Below are positions 8,264-18,272 of a DNA stretch of 64,000 nt, one piece after another. The DNA comes from Stictocephala bisonia (Eukaryota > Arthropoda > Insecta > Hemiptera > Membracidae). Numbering within the stretch: position 1 is the first letter of the stretch; each line of letters starts with the position of its first letter. The notes under the pieces were generated by a model. It was given only the letters and a program-made list of their open reading frames with translations. It was not told the DNA's origin and ran no database searches. The DNA lies in contig JAQJVL010001101.1 of assembly GCA_035578905.1 (NCBI GenBank), positions 62,001-126,000 of the forward strand. The letters run 5' to 3'. A program made the position numbers and the translations under genes.

Positions 8264-8403
8264 TCTGATTGGTTGGTCTGCATATATAAGAACAGGCTTC
8301 TGATTGGTTGGTTTGCGTATGTAAGAACAGGCTTCTGATTGGTTGGTTTGCGTATGTAAGAACAGGCTTCTGATTGGTTGGTTTGCGTATATAAGAACTT
8401 GCA
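8264..8403 (+). promoter_or_regulatory. Promoter made of four 35-bp CCAAT/TATA tandem repeats
   Basis: Four copies starting at 8264, 8299, 8334 and 8369 each carry TCTGATTGGTTGG (an inverted CCAAT box) and a TATA-type string. Copies 1 and 4 have TATATAAGAAC, copies 2 and 3 have TATGTAAGAAC. The last TATA (8388-8395) lies about 60 bp before the ATG of the polymerase-linked gene. TATATAAGAAC is also the TATA core of the gene at 18273. Confidence 0.65.
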
Positions 8404-8455
8404 AGTGGTGCTAACAATCATTTCTGCTCCAGACATAGTCGAATAAACAAGTGCA

Positions 8456-9313
8456 ATGCATGTTTGCGGTGTTTGTCGTGAGCAATTTGAGGATGAAATT
8501 TTGCTATTGTGTCATCATGAGCTGTTTCACAAGAATGAAGAGGAAGAGCATCCTCCAGCTAGAGCAAGCATTATTATGTATGCTCCACCACGAGACCTGA
8601 AAGTAGAGATTTTGGCAGAAGCTTTACAAAGATCTGCGGTAAGACATTTTAAAATAAAGAACTCTAAAAGTTACAATTTGGAAGAATTCTTATCCAAAAC
8701 AAAAATGTTGATCATAGATACATTAGCAACAGAATTTCGAAGATTAAACTTTGTTAAATTTGGGTTGATTCTAGACGCTATATTTACTAATACCACAAAT
8801 GAAGTATCGCCAAGAGGATTTATTACTAAAAATCAAACCATTATAGCAACAACAAACCTGGAAGATGTTGTGGATGACTTGTGTCAAGAACTAAAAACCA
8901 AACTTATTGAACATGAGGGAAGAGGATCTGGCTGGAGTTTATTGCATATAGATGGCTTGGATATAAGAGTGCACAAACACGGGTATGGTGATAGAGGTAG
9001 TAGCTACATAGAGCTTCCAGAAAAGATTTCTAACACTAAAGCATGCATAAATGTATAAAATGAGGATAATGAATGCTTTAGGTATGCAATGTTGGTTAAG
9101 TTTATAGAAGATAAAAACATTTGTAGACCTAACGCTAAATACAATCAATTAAGAAAAAAGTACAACTTTAACGGTATGACGTATCCTGTTTCTTTATCAG
9201 ATGTTAAGAGGTTTCAAAAACAAAATCCTGCAACATCTGTAAATGTTTTTGGCTTAGATAATTCAAATAATGTATACCCTCTCCAATTAGCACAATTTGA
9301 AAGTTTCTCATAA
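8456..9313 (+). pseudogene. N-terminal part of a polymerase-B-associated zinc-finger protein
   Basis: There are 286 codons in one frame, interrupted by one TAA at 9056-9058. Residues 3-24 form a canonical C2H2 zinc finger (C-x2-C-x12-H-x4-H). Residues 50-185 match, from memory, the conserved region seen before virus-type family B DNA polymerases in insect and other animal genomes: GSGWSLLHIDGLDIRVHK, then RGSSYIELP, then INV-NEDNECF where the stop replaces the expected Lys (AAA to TAA). The tail (MTYPVSLSDVKRFQKQN, SVNVFGLDN, VYPLQL) completes that domain. The frame then stops at 9311-9313, and the polymerase exonuclease and palm regions are absent. A strong upstream promoter (8264-8403) remains. 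The product would be a truncated 200-residue protein unless the stop is read through. Confidence 0.75.
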
Positions 9314-9360
9314 AGTGAAACGGTTCCTAATGCGCAAGAGCTAATTGAAAATACAACTGT

Positions 9361-9655
9361 ATTTATATAGAACAGAGGCCAGTCTATTTTTTTAACTGAA
9401 CAATTTGTTCATAGTAAATAGATAAAGAAGAAACAATAATATGATCGATACCGTCACGGCGGAAAAGACCTTAAGGACAACATTTCACACAATATGAGTA
9501 CCTGCAATGCTATATTTACGAACAAAAAAAATGTTCCGTTATTTTTTTTCGACTTTTTCGTTAAACAGACTATCATATTCTTGTTTCTTAGTTATCTATG
9601 TACTATAAAAATCGTTCAGTTAAAAAATCTTCAAGACGTCTGTTCTATATAAATA
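9361..9655. mobile_element. Foldback (MITE-like) insertion of 295 bp
   Basis: Arms of about 85 bp (9361-9446 and 9571-9655) are imperfect inverted repeats, beginning TATTTATATAGAACAGAGG on the left and mirrored on the right, around a 125-bp spacer. It follows directly after the truncated polymerase-linked frame. I see no clear target duplication, so it could also be a structural element of the parent. Confidence 0.6.
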
Positions 9656-10749
9656 ACATAAGCAATTGATGAGTATTGCAGCGGTTCGGTGTCTAGGACC
9701 CGGTCACTGCACCACGCTCCGCCCTTGGTCTTGAGAAAAGGTCGATAGCCGCACAATCTTGACCTTCCTCAACACTGCATTTCAGCAACTCTTCGTCTCA
9801 CTCGCACACCGATTACGCAACCATTGTTTATTTCAGCAATACTCGTTTCCCGCCAACCTGCCGGCAACTCTCCGTCTCACTCGCACACCGATCAAGCAAC
9901 CTTTTGTTTATTTCAGCCAGACTTGTTTCCCGGCCCACCTGCGCTTGCCTAAGAAGGTGATGCGGGCGAGTTGTGCTCTTTTTTTAGAGCAACCTCTGAA
10001 TGAACAAACAATAACCTACCTCACTGCCCCACAAACTTGATTATCAGAATAAAAACAAGGAGAGTATTTATAAAAAACTACTATTTATTCTAAAAAATGT
10101 TCAATATCGTGGTACATATATTTGTTAACAGTTTTAATTTTAAGACACCCTATTATACATCGTTGTTGTACTATATAAATAGGTAATTTATGCGAAAAAG
10201 AATTGTCTAAAATCTATTTAATTTATGTTTGTTAGAAAAAGCATTTTTACACTTTTTCTATAAGTCTGCTTGGTATGAAATATATTAACACTTTGACTGT
10301 CAAGGGTCGATGATATCGGCTTTGTAGTTAGTATCCAGAACCGCCGAGGGTTGAACTCAGCGCAATGCACTGTCATACCAAAACCGCTCCAAGACGATCT
10401 AATCGGATTTTAGTAATGTTTCCACAGTTTCGTTATTTATAGAAGTAAATGGTATATCACGTAGAAGGGGCATAGGTCCTCTTTAAGACAATAGCCTTAA
10501 CAATGTTTATTTAATTTAGTAAATTATCATACGATAGCAAAAATTATTGACATTGTTAATAAGCTGTATATAGTGTTGAATAAACTTGTTATTACTTATT
10601 TTAAACTTAGAGTGTTTCGGTTATTTTTTTATATTTTGTGATGGAACTTACATTTTCTCACGCACTCCTGGGAATCTTTGAATTGTATTTTGAGATAAAT
10701 AACGGGGGTGTTGTCATTAATTTGTGTTAAATCAACTTTTTAATTACAT
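9656..10749. other. Unique centre, no gene seen; short tandem duplication
   Basis: A 79-bp unit (starts 9785 and 9864; CGTCTCACTCGCACACCGAT, then TTTATTTCAG) is repeated twice, giving two acceptor-like CAG sites. The 93-residue frame at 9759-10040 lies over this duplication and has no domain. From 10040 to 10749 the sequence is AT-rich with no supported feature. Confidence 0.5.
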
Positions 10750-10800
10750 TTCAGGCACTTCTTGAACAATACATTACAAAGTACAAGTCCAAATTGTAGG

Positions 10801-10809
10801 TCAAGGTCA
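10801..10809 (+). promoter_or_regulatory. TCAAGGTCA site, inner end of right arm
   Basis: Exact match; mirror of 7736-7744. Confidence 0.45.
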
Positions 10810-10896
10810 TCTAAATCTTATAAAAAAAATATATAATGGAAGGTTGTTTTATGAAGGTAGTAAGAGATAACGGTTAGCCAAAATATTATTATCCAG

Positions 10897-11219
10897 CACG
10901 GGCATTAATCCAATGCTGCATAACAAGCCTTCCGTTAGCTTTTACAATCTTCAAGTGTTGTAAATATGTTCTGATGCCTCAGATCCTCAACCGCACAATT
11001 GGGTACTATTGAATCTTAAGCATCAGTGTTTTGTATATGAATAATCATATACATGTAGATGTTTATAAAAAAATAAAAAAAAGGTGTGCTGTTTGTATGT
11101 GTGCTCCACCAGACTACTTAGATGCTAAACCAAAACATGCAATATATCCAGACTACTTAGATGCTAACCCAAAACATGCAATATATCTACTAAAGCAAGC
11201 ATGCACTAACCATTTATAA
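10897..11219 (+). pseudogene. Broken copy of the Cys-containing frame (right arm)
   Basis: Homologous to the minus-strand frame at 7024-7329: it preserves CSDASDPQPHNWVLLNLKHQC and CMCAPPDYLDAKPKHA but has a frame change and a stop near 10960 and another break near 11030. The PDYLDAKPK segment is again tandemly duplicated. Confidence 0.4.
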
Positions 11220-11290
11220 GTTAAGAGTAAAGAATAATGTAAGGCGCTGAAAAAAAAAAACAACTGATTAGTATATTAATACACAATTAT

Positions 11291-11543
11291 GACAGAGTGT
11301 TGGGTGGTTTGAAGGCCTCAGAACAACACTCTGCCGGAAAGATAGCAGGTAGGATGAACTTTGTTGGATGGTTTGCGGGCCTTAGAACAACACAGTGCAG
11401 GGATTGGATTTTGGAAGGTAAGATTGAGGAAGAGTGAAGCGGTGCTCACGACCCCCAGCGGTATTCTCGAGAAGACTCAAACATAAAGTGGCTTTTCAAC
11501 AGACTGATGGGTGGTTTTCGGGCCTCAGAACATCAATCTGTTG
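11291..11543 (-). ncRNA. Constant-loop hairpins, right arm (H5', H4', H3')
   Basis: Mirrored versions at 11291-11335, 11355-11399 and 11497-11543. Read on the minus strand, H5' is identical to H5. H3' has stem CAACAGATTGAT/ATCAGTCTGTTG. Compared with H3, one T-A pair has become A-T, so both sides changed and pairing was kept. H4' has lost pairing at two positions. All three loops are 23 nt. Confidence 0.6.
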
Positions 11544-11697
11544 AGGATAGACAGTAAGCAAGGATAAGCCATTTGAGCCGGTTTGGTGTCCGTAAACAAA
11601 TAACTTAAGGAAAAAAGTCATTGAGCCGGTTTGGTGTCCGTACACAAATGACTTAAGGAAAAGGTGATAGGAGAGAGATGTCTGAGCCAACTCTGGA

Positions 11698-11880
11698 TTA
11701 GCTGCTATCCTGGAGCGAGCTGTGGATGGGCTGCGGTCCTGGGTGGGATGTCTGAGCCAACTCTGGATTAGCTGTGGGCAGGCGGGCAGGCAGAGGTTCT
11801 GGAGTGGGCTGCTTGAAGAGGCGCTGATCTAGGAGATGTTGATCTGGCAGTGGAGCTTGAAGAAGTGATACCGTCTTCAA
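11698..11880 (-). CDS. Hypothetical short open frame, right-arm hairpin cassette
   Basis: Mirrored counterpart of 6360-6569, starting MKTVSLLQAPLPDQHLLDQ about 10 bp past the TATA box. Its middle differs because GATAGCAGCTAATCCAGAG-type segments are duplicated here. The same doubts about coding apply. Confidence 0.25.
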   Translation of the reverse strand: MKTVSLLQAPLPDQHLLDQRLFKQPTPEPLPARLPTANPELAQTSHPGPQPIHSSLQDSS

Positions 11881-11889
11881 GGTGTGCGC

Positions 11890-11932
11890 GTATATATAGA
11901 GCTCGCGAGAGTGGGGGGTCTCTTCTTATTGG
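11890..11932 (-). promoter_or_regulatory. CCAAT/TATA promoter of the hairpin cassette, right arm
   Basis: TATATATAGAGCTCGCGAGA and, 30 bp away, ATTGG (CCAAT on the minus strand, 11928-11932). It is the inverted copy of 6308-6350 with the same internal order. Confidence 0.6.
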
Positions 11933-12180
11933 TTGTTTTATTTTATATTTATTTTTATTTTTATTTTTATTTTATTCCATTCCAACGGTTAAAGACCAAA
12001 TTATAAACATGTTACCTAATACATATAAAATATGATTTCAGTGTAAAAGCTATGAATAAAAAATAATAACTATACCGCAAACCATAGACGAATAACCAGT
12101 GTATAACTAAGAAGGAGGGGCAGCGAGCATGCATCTTCTAATAAATGTTAGACTGTCATTGTCATTGTTTTGTAAGTAGG

Positions 12181-12189
12181 TCAAGGTCA
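12181..12189 (+). promoter_or_regulatory. TCAAGGTCA site past the right zinc-motif gene
   Basis: Exact match, 20 bp beyond the GGCCC hairpins; mirror of 6284-6292. Confidence 0.5.
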
Positions 12190-12209
12190 TTCATTATTTA
12201 AAAATGTTA

Positions 12210-12267
12210 GGCCCTGAAAAGGGCCGTTTGGGCCCTGAAAAGGGCCGTTTGGGTCCTGAAAAGGACC
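12210..12267 (-). terminator. Three tandem GGTCC/GGCCC hairpins
   Basis: At 12210-12225, 12231-12246 and 12252-12267; two are GGCCC/GGGCC and one is GGTCC/GGACC, all with the same 6-nt loop. They lie just past the stop of the minus-strand gene that ends at 12292. Confidence 0.55.
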
Positions 12268-12291
12268 GTTTGATAGAATGGAAAGAAGGAT

Positions 12292-13125
12292 TTAAGGAAG
12301 TAGGGTGTTAGAGGGAGCAAGTCTCCACTCTGATGTCCCCAAGCTGTTTCGAATAATATAGTGTCGCTTATTTGGATGTTCAGGGTTTATCAGTCCGCGA
12401 GGTAACTTTAGTTTGTAGCGTTTACCGCCACATTCCACGGCTACTTCGCGATCTGAAATACGCTGGACATAGAAATAGCGTTTCCCGGATTTAAGCCGGT
12501 TTATTCGCAGCCGCTTGAGGGGAGTCGCCTTGATGGGGGTCGCCGTTGCTGCTTGAGGAACCGTTCGCTTCGGCTTGTGTTTGGCACACAATACTCCTCC
12601 AAGAGTGCTTGGCTTTCCGCATCTCTCACCTTTCTTGCCCCCGCGCAGGAACAGGTGCGTGCAAGGAGGTCTGGAAGCTCTGCTCGCCTTCTGGCACTCT
12701 CTGAAGGCTTGCAGTTTCCTCGAAGACGGAGTGGGAGGTAGCGGAGACAGAAGAGACAGCGAAGACAAAAAAGATGAAGTGGCTGGTAGAGGGTTGGTAG
12801 TAGTCGAAGGCGGAGGCAGTGGTATTGTGGGAGATGCAGCGGCTGGTAGAGGGCGGGCAGTAGTCGAAGGTAGTGGTATTGTAAGAGATGCAGCGGCTGG
12901 TAGAGAGCGGGCAGTAGTCGAAGGTGAAGGCAATATTGTAGCGATAGAGGAAGGAAATAGTCTTGGTTGAGGTAAACAGATTTTAGTAGGGAAAAGCTGC
13001 TTACGGCATCTTCCCAATTTTTGTAGGTCTATGTCGGCCGCCTCTAGAGCCTGCTTGAGGATACACCTCTGCGGGCGGCTTCCCAGACGTAGTGGCAAGG
13101 TTGGCTTTCTCACGCTGGGATCCAT
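12292..13125 (-). CDS. Proline-rich protein with C-C-C-H zinc-like motif, right copy
   Basis: The protein has 277 residues from the ATG at 13125, chosen because it matches the start of the left copy. The frame is open upstream to 13290, but the left copy gives no sign of coding there. Domain order is as in the left copy: basic N-terminus, PSTTARPLPAAAS-type repeats (with a different number of residues), C-x13-C-x10-C-x2-H motif (GGKKGERCGKP, LCAKHKPKR), and C-terminal basic domain (KRYFYVQRISDREVAVE). Within the last 75 codons I count synonymous changes together with three amino-acid changes. Indels in the repeat region keep frame. The ATG lies about 135 bp from an inverted CCAAT box. Function unknown. 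Confidence 0.7.
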   Translation of the reverse strand: MDPSVRKPTLPLRLGSRPQRCILKQALEAADIDLQKLGRCRKQLFPTKICLPQPRLFPSSIATILPSPSTTARSLPAAASLTIPLPSTTARPLPAAASPTIPLPPPSTTTNPLPATSSFLSSLSLLSPLPPTPSSRKLQAFRECQKASRASRPPCTHLFLRGGKKGERCGKPSTLGGVLCAKHKPKRTVPQAATATPIKATPLKRLRINRLKSGKRYFYVQRISDREVAVECGGKRYKLKLPRGLINPEHPNKRHYIIRNSLGTSEWRLAPSNTLLP

Positions 13126-13476
13126 GGCAGAAGACGGTGTGGTAGATGCTGGTGCTATGGTAGATGCTGGTAAGCAAATGATTCCTGCAGGCTGCGATCC
13201 TAGTTTTCTCAATTCAGTGGGGGGCGTGGCTTTGCTGTGATTGGTTGTTGAGGTTGCTCCAATCAGGAACAAGTAAATACAAACTTGCATCTCTGAAGGA
13301 TCATTCTTGTTCTAGGAGATCATTAGGCCTAAGATCCACTACTTACGATTCCTAAAACCCTTTAATACATCTACTATGATACAACTACGTTTAAGTCTAA
13401 AAAATGGTTCTAGTAACCAATACGAAAGCTTTTATGGTAAAGCTGGATTTTGAACCGACTTGCTTCAGTATCATTA

Positions 13477-13928
<452 letters not shown>

Positions 13929-14404
13929 ATATAAATTAGCTTGATGTACTAGATACCTAACAGTAAAGATCAAGCATGCACTACATAACATTAAAGGAAG
14001 AGGGAAAAGTCCTGAAAGAAAAAGTAAGCAGGACTGGTGTTCCGGAGTAAGCTGCTGTCCTTGACCAAGCTGCTTGAAGAGGTCGGAGACTTGCTGGGGC
14101 TATCTGAGGGGCCGGGTGGTTGAAGCGCCAATGACCTGTTCTAAGGGGCCGAGTGGCTGGAGCTGCGTAGCGCCAATGACCTGCTCCGTTGGCGAGCTTG
14201 AAGAAGTGATGTTTGCTTTCCTGTGTACAGGCTTGTAGGAGTGGGGAGCATGTGAACGCGCGAAACTCCACCTGAGTTGAATGCTCGGTAAAGATGTCTA
14301 GACATCGGTTAAGGACGACTCGTATTGTTTACGCTCTGCAAAACTTATCTTTGAATAAGATTGTGCTCCTGTGTTAAGCCTTTGAATTCGACATTTGCTT
14401 CTAT

Positions 14405-14640
14405 TCCCCCGGTCTTTTACGTAGCTTACTCATGCATAGGAGGACGTAGCTTACTCATACATAGGAGGATGTAAGCTTGAGTAAGCACACTTTTTAAGCT
14501 TACTATGGTTTTTTTGTTACCTCTAGTTTCATTATTAATACACATATACATTTACAAATGCACTATCTACCCACATGCACATATACATTTTCTATGCAAC
14601 GCTCTAGTTTCGTTATTTTACCGGGTGATATACACTTTTG
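14405..14640. repeat. Dispersed repeat related to 19770-20070
   Basis: Shared strings include GTCTTTTAC-TAGCTTACTCAT, TAAGCTTGAGTAAGCACAC and CTCTAGTTTCGTTATT. TAGCTTACTCATRCATAGGAGGA is repeated twice in tandem here. It looks like a host transposon 3' fragment; no coding sequence seen. Confidence 0.55.
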
Positions 14641-14914
14641 CGACGCTTGCTTGTATTTATGTCTTTTAGAAACTTCAAGAAGATGGAAGTATTACAAAAG
14701 AGTTTAATTCGTATTATTAAGAAAAATATATTCACCCTATTCCACATATTATTTGTACTTATCATATATGTTTTCTTCCTGTTGTGTCTTTCTGTACTTT
14801 CATGTTTCTCTTCTTCCTTTTCTGTCTTTCCTGTAGCTGCATGTTTGCTTATGTTTTGAATGCTAAACAATAGTTTTTTTCTAAGTTTGGAATGATATTG
14901 ATTATTATATACAA

Positions 14915-15435
14915 ACTAGCTGTACCCGCCCGCTTCGCCGGTCATAATATTGAGTATGGTTTAGAACCTAATAGCTGAAAGAATTCGAGCATTTTTGCTT
15001 CTTCTACCAATATTAGATTTTTAGGAGGCATGTCATAAAAAGTAAACTGCAAAACAAATAATTATTTATTTGTTATTTTCACGTTTCACCACATGTTTTA
15101 ATTACCGAGGAAAAAAGGTTAACACCAAATACACATCACCTGATCAAGGTGAAATGTAGAACTACAATAAATCAAAACATATACAGTACTGTTGTTGTGA
15201 GAACTTCAATCTGCTTATGGCACGTGAAACTACATTAAATCACCCAGTCATATGTTTTTTTGTAAACAATTTAGATTCTCCATTTGAATAACATGGGATT
15301 TTTAGGAGCCCGTGGGGTGGGCCCCTGTGGACGGATCTGCATCAAACTTCACAGAAACCATCTCGGGAGTATACAAGACAACATCCTAAAGTTTCATGGC
15401 GATCGGTTGGATGGTTTGGCAGCGCATAAACTTCA

Positions 15436-15519
<84 letters not shown>

Positions 15520-15541
15520 AACATCCTCTTTTATAAATATA
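14915..15541 (+). mobile_element. Host interspersed repeat inserted in the element (copy A)
   Basis: It begins CTAGCTGTACCCGCCCGC and ends in a TA microsatellite (15439-15517) plus ACATCCTCTTTTATAAATAT. A close second copy lies at 48036-48650 in a different context, so this is a mobile host repeat. A short coding-like patch (CIKLHRNHLGSIQDNILKFH) is common to both copies. I cannot name the family with confidence. Confidence 0.7.
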
Positions 15542-15588
15542 AATTATAATCATTTGTAGTACAGATGTTTTATAATTTTGACAACGAT

Positions 15589-17650
15589 TTTCCGCTTCGT
15601 TTAAATTACCTTGAACTTTATCTTTTTACTTTATAATTCATCACAATTAATAAGTTTTATAAGTAAAAGGATCTAGCGTTGGATGATGTGTCATGGGTTT
15701 CAAGGTCAAGAGGAGTGTTTTTAAAAAAACCTTCTTGCACAGAACAAGTTCTTTCAAATTGTTCTGTACAAGAAGGTTTTTTTCTTTTTATTTTTATTAA
15801 TTTTTATTTACAAATGTACAACTTTAGTCTTCACCGCTACTATCACCAAAACACTTTTGCGACGCTTGCTTGTATTTATGTCTTTTAGAAACTTCAAGAA
15901 AATGGAAGTATTACAAAAGAGTTTAATTCGTATTATTAAAAATTTATATTCACCCTATTCCACATATTATTTTGTACTAATCATATATGTTTTCTCTTTC
16001 AGGACAAAATGTTTTCTTCTTCCTGTTCTGTTTTTTACGATTTCCGCTTCGTTAAAAAGACCTTGAACTTTATCTTTTTACTTTATAATTCATCACAATT
16101 AATAAGTTTTATAAGTAAAAGGATCTAGCGTTGGATGATGTGTCATGGGTTTCAAGGTCAAGAGGAGTGTTTTTAAAAAAACCTTCTTGCACAGAACAAG
16201 TTCTTTCAAATTGTTCTGTACAAGAAGGTTTTTTTCTTTTTATTTTTATTAATTTTTATTTACAAATGTACAACTTTAGTCTTCACCGCTACTATCACCA
16301 AAACACTTTTGCGACGCTTGCTTGTATTTATGTCTTTTAGAAACTTCAAGAAAATGGAAGTATTACAAAAGAGTTTAATTCGTATTATTAAAAATTTATA
16401 TTCACCCTATTCCACATATTATTTTGTACTAATCATATATGTTTTCTCTTTCAGGACAAAATGTTTTCTTCTTCCTGTTCTGTTTTTTACGATTTCCGCT
16501 TCGTTAAAAAGACCTTGAACTTTATCTTTTTACTTTATAATTCATCACAATTAATAAGTTTTATAAGTAAAAGGATCTAGCGTTGGATGATGTGTCATGG
16601 GTTTCAAGGTCAAGAGGAGTGTTTTTAAAAAAACCTTCTTGCACAGAACAAGTTCTTTCAAATTGTTCTGTACAAGAAGGTTTTTTTCTTTTTATTTTTA
16701 TTAATTTTTATTTACAAATGTACAACTTTAGTCTTCACCGCTACTATCACCAAAACACTTTTGCGACGCTTGCTTGTATTTATGTCTTTTAGAAACTTCA
16801 AGAAAATGGAAGTATTACAAAAGAGTTTAATTCGTATTATTAAAAATTTATATTCACCCTATTCCACATATTATTTTGTACTAATCATATATGTTTTCTC
16901 TTTCAGGACAAAATGTTTTCTTCTTCCTGTTCTGTTTTTTACGATTTCCGCTTCGTTAAAAAGACCTTGAACTTTATCTTTTTACTTTATAATTCATCAC
17001 AATTAATAAGTTTTATAAGTAAAAGGATCTAGCGTTGGATGATGTGTCATGGGTTTCAAGGTCAAGAGGAGTGTTTTTAAAAAAACCTTCTTGCACAGAA
17101 CACGTTCTTTCAAATTGTTCTGTACAAGAAGGTTTTTTTCTTTTTATTTTTATTAATTTTTATTTACAAATGTACAACTTTAGTCTTCACCGCTACTATC
17201 ACCAAAAACACTTTTGCGACGCTTGCTTGTATTTATGTCTTTTAGAAACTTCAAGAAAATGGAAGTATTACAAAAGAGTTTAATTCGTATTATTAAAAAT
17301 TTATATTCACCCTATTCCACATATTATTTTGTACTAATCATATATGTTTTCTCTTTCAGGACAAAATGTTTTCTTCTTCCTGTTCTGTTTTTTACGATTT
17401 CCGCTTCGTTAAAAAGACGTTGAACTTTATCTTTTCACTTTATAATTTATCGCAATTAATAAGTTTTTATAGTAAAAAGGATCTAAGGATCTAGCGTTGG
17501 ATGATGCGTCATGGGTTTCAAGGTCAAGAGGAGTGTTTTTAAAAAAACCTTCTTGCACAGAACAAGTTCTTTCAAATTGTTCTGTACAAGAAGGTTTTTT
17601 TTTTTTTTTTTTATTATTTTTTATTAATTTTATTTACAAATGTACAACTT
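15589..17650. repeat. 452-bp tandem array, about 4.5 units
   Basis: Near-identical units start at 15589, 16041, 16493, 16945 and 17398 (the last partial). Each carries TCAAGGTCA, a hairpin with stem AACCTTCTTG-ACAGAACAA, a minus-strand AATAAA region, the final codons of the acidic gene (17650-18039), a GACGCTTGCTTG segment and a splice-acceptor-like CTCTTTCAG. A related single copy of the second half is at 14633-14860. Two 69-residue frames per unit repeat exactly because the DNA does; they have no recognisable domain. Confidence 0.85.
17541..17603 (-). terminator. Hairpin at the 3' end of the acidic gene
   Basis: AACCTTCTTGCACAGAACAA pairs with its near-complement around a loop GTTCTTTCAAA. 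On the minus strand it follows the stop at 17650 and several AATAAA-like strings, and TCAAGGTCA lies just beyond (17518-17526). The stem shares CTTCTTG-ACAGAAC with the terminal 50-bp hairpins. Confidence 0.6.
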
Positions 17651-18039
17651 TAGTCTTCACCGCTACTATCTTCGCTGCTATCCTCAAATAACCTCTTCCT
17701 AACGTACAACAGCCTCCTGCAGCAGTTTGATCGACCCCTTTCAATATCGTTGACATTGAGGGAGGTTGTCGGTGTTGGCAGTGATGATGGACTGGGTGAT
17801 CCAAAGCTGCACGAGGTTGTTGTTGAAATTGGAGTCCCAATGTTCCACGACGTTTCCATGACAGGTGTTGTCGCCTGGCTGTTTGAGGTGGTGGAGGGTA
17901 GACTATCATCATCATCTGAAACGTTGTTGTTGATTTCAGCGATGAAATCCATAGGGACGTCGTCCTCGTCTACTTCACTGTTGATGATATGAGGAATATT
18001 TACCCCTTTGTTGCAAAACACATTGTCGGTGGGAGCCAT
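17650..18039 (-). CDS. Acidic Ser/Thr/Pro-rich small protein
   Basis: The protein has 129 residues from the ATG at 18039 (MAPTDNVFCNKGVNIPH). Residues 20-50 are strongly acidic (EVDEDDVP, SDDDDS), the middle is Ser/Thr/Pro-rich with no fold signature, and the C-terminus has an Arg-rich stretch (RRLLYVRKRLF) followed by an acidic tail (EDSSEDSSGED). The composition resembles small transcriptional or regulatory proteins of DNA viruses, but I recognise no family. It is divergent from the gene at 18273 across a shared 233-bp promoter. Its 3' end is the source of the 452-bp tandem array. A fragment of its 5' end and promoter is duplicated at 19290-19455. Confidence 0.6.
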   Translation of the reverse strand: MAPTDNVFCNKGVNIPHIINSEVDEDDVPMDFIAEINNNVSDDDDSLPSTTSNSQATTPVMETSWNIGTPISTTTSCSFGSPSPSSLPTPTTSLNVNDIERGRSNCCRRLLYVRKRLFEDSSEDSSGED

Positions 18040-18272
18040 CTCAACGATATGAACTGTTTTACAAACTGCAACTCCTTAAGTAACGCAACAGTAAATGGAA
18101 GGGGAAATACTGAATTCTGTGATTGGTTAGTTAAGATACATTACTTGATTGTGACGTCACCTACAAGAGCGGTTAGTTACTACCCCCACCTGGTCAGTTA
18201 CTACCCCCACTTAAACAATTGTCAGTACTATATAAGAACGTTGCTGTGTCCGGATTAGCATTATTGGGGGAT
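18040..18272. promoter_or_regulatory. Bidirectional promoter between two small genes
   Basis: It contains an inverted CCAAT box (GATTGG, 18121-18126), a CRE (TGACGTCA, 18152-18159), a tandem GTTACTACCCCCACCT-like pair (about 18173-18210) and TATATAAGAAC (18229-18239) about 44 bp before the plus-strand ATG. The left half including CCAAT and CRE is repeated at 19310-19452. Confidence 0.6.

Noticed and set aside
9759..10040. 93-residue frame in the centre of the large element
   Set aside because: It spans a 79-bp tandem duplication and has no recognisable domain.
10320..10400. tRNA-like GGGTTGAACTC in the centre of the large element
   Set aside because: No matching box A at the right distance and no cloverleaf on either strand.
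18219..18272. N-terminal extension of the 90-residue protein
   Set aside because: It would start at a non-ATG codon and read through the TATA box at 18229-18236.
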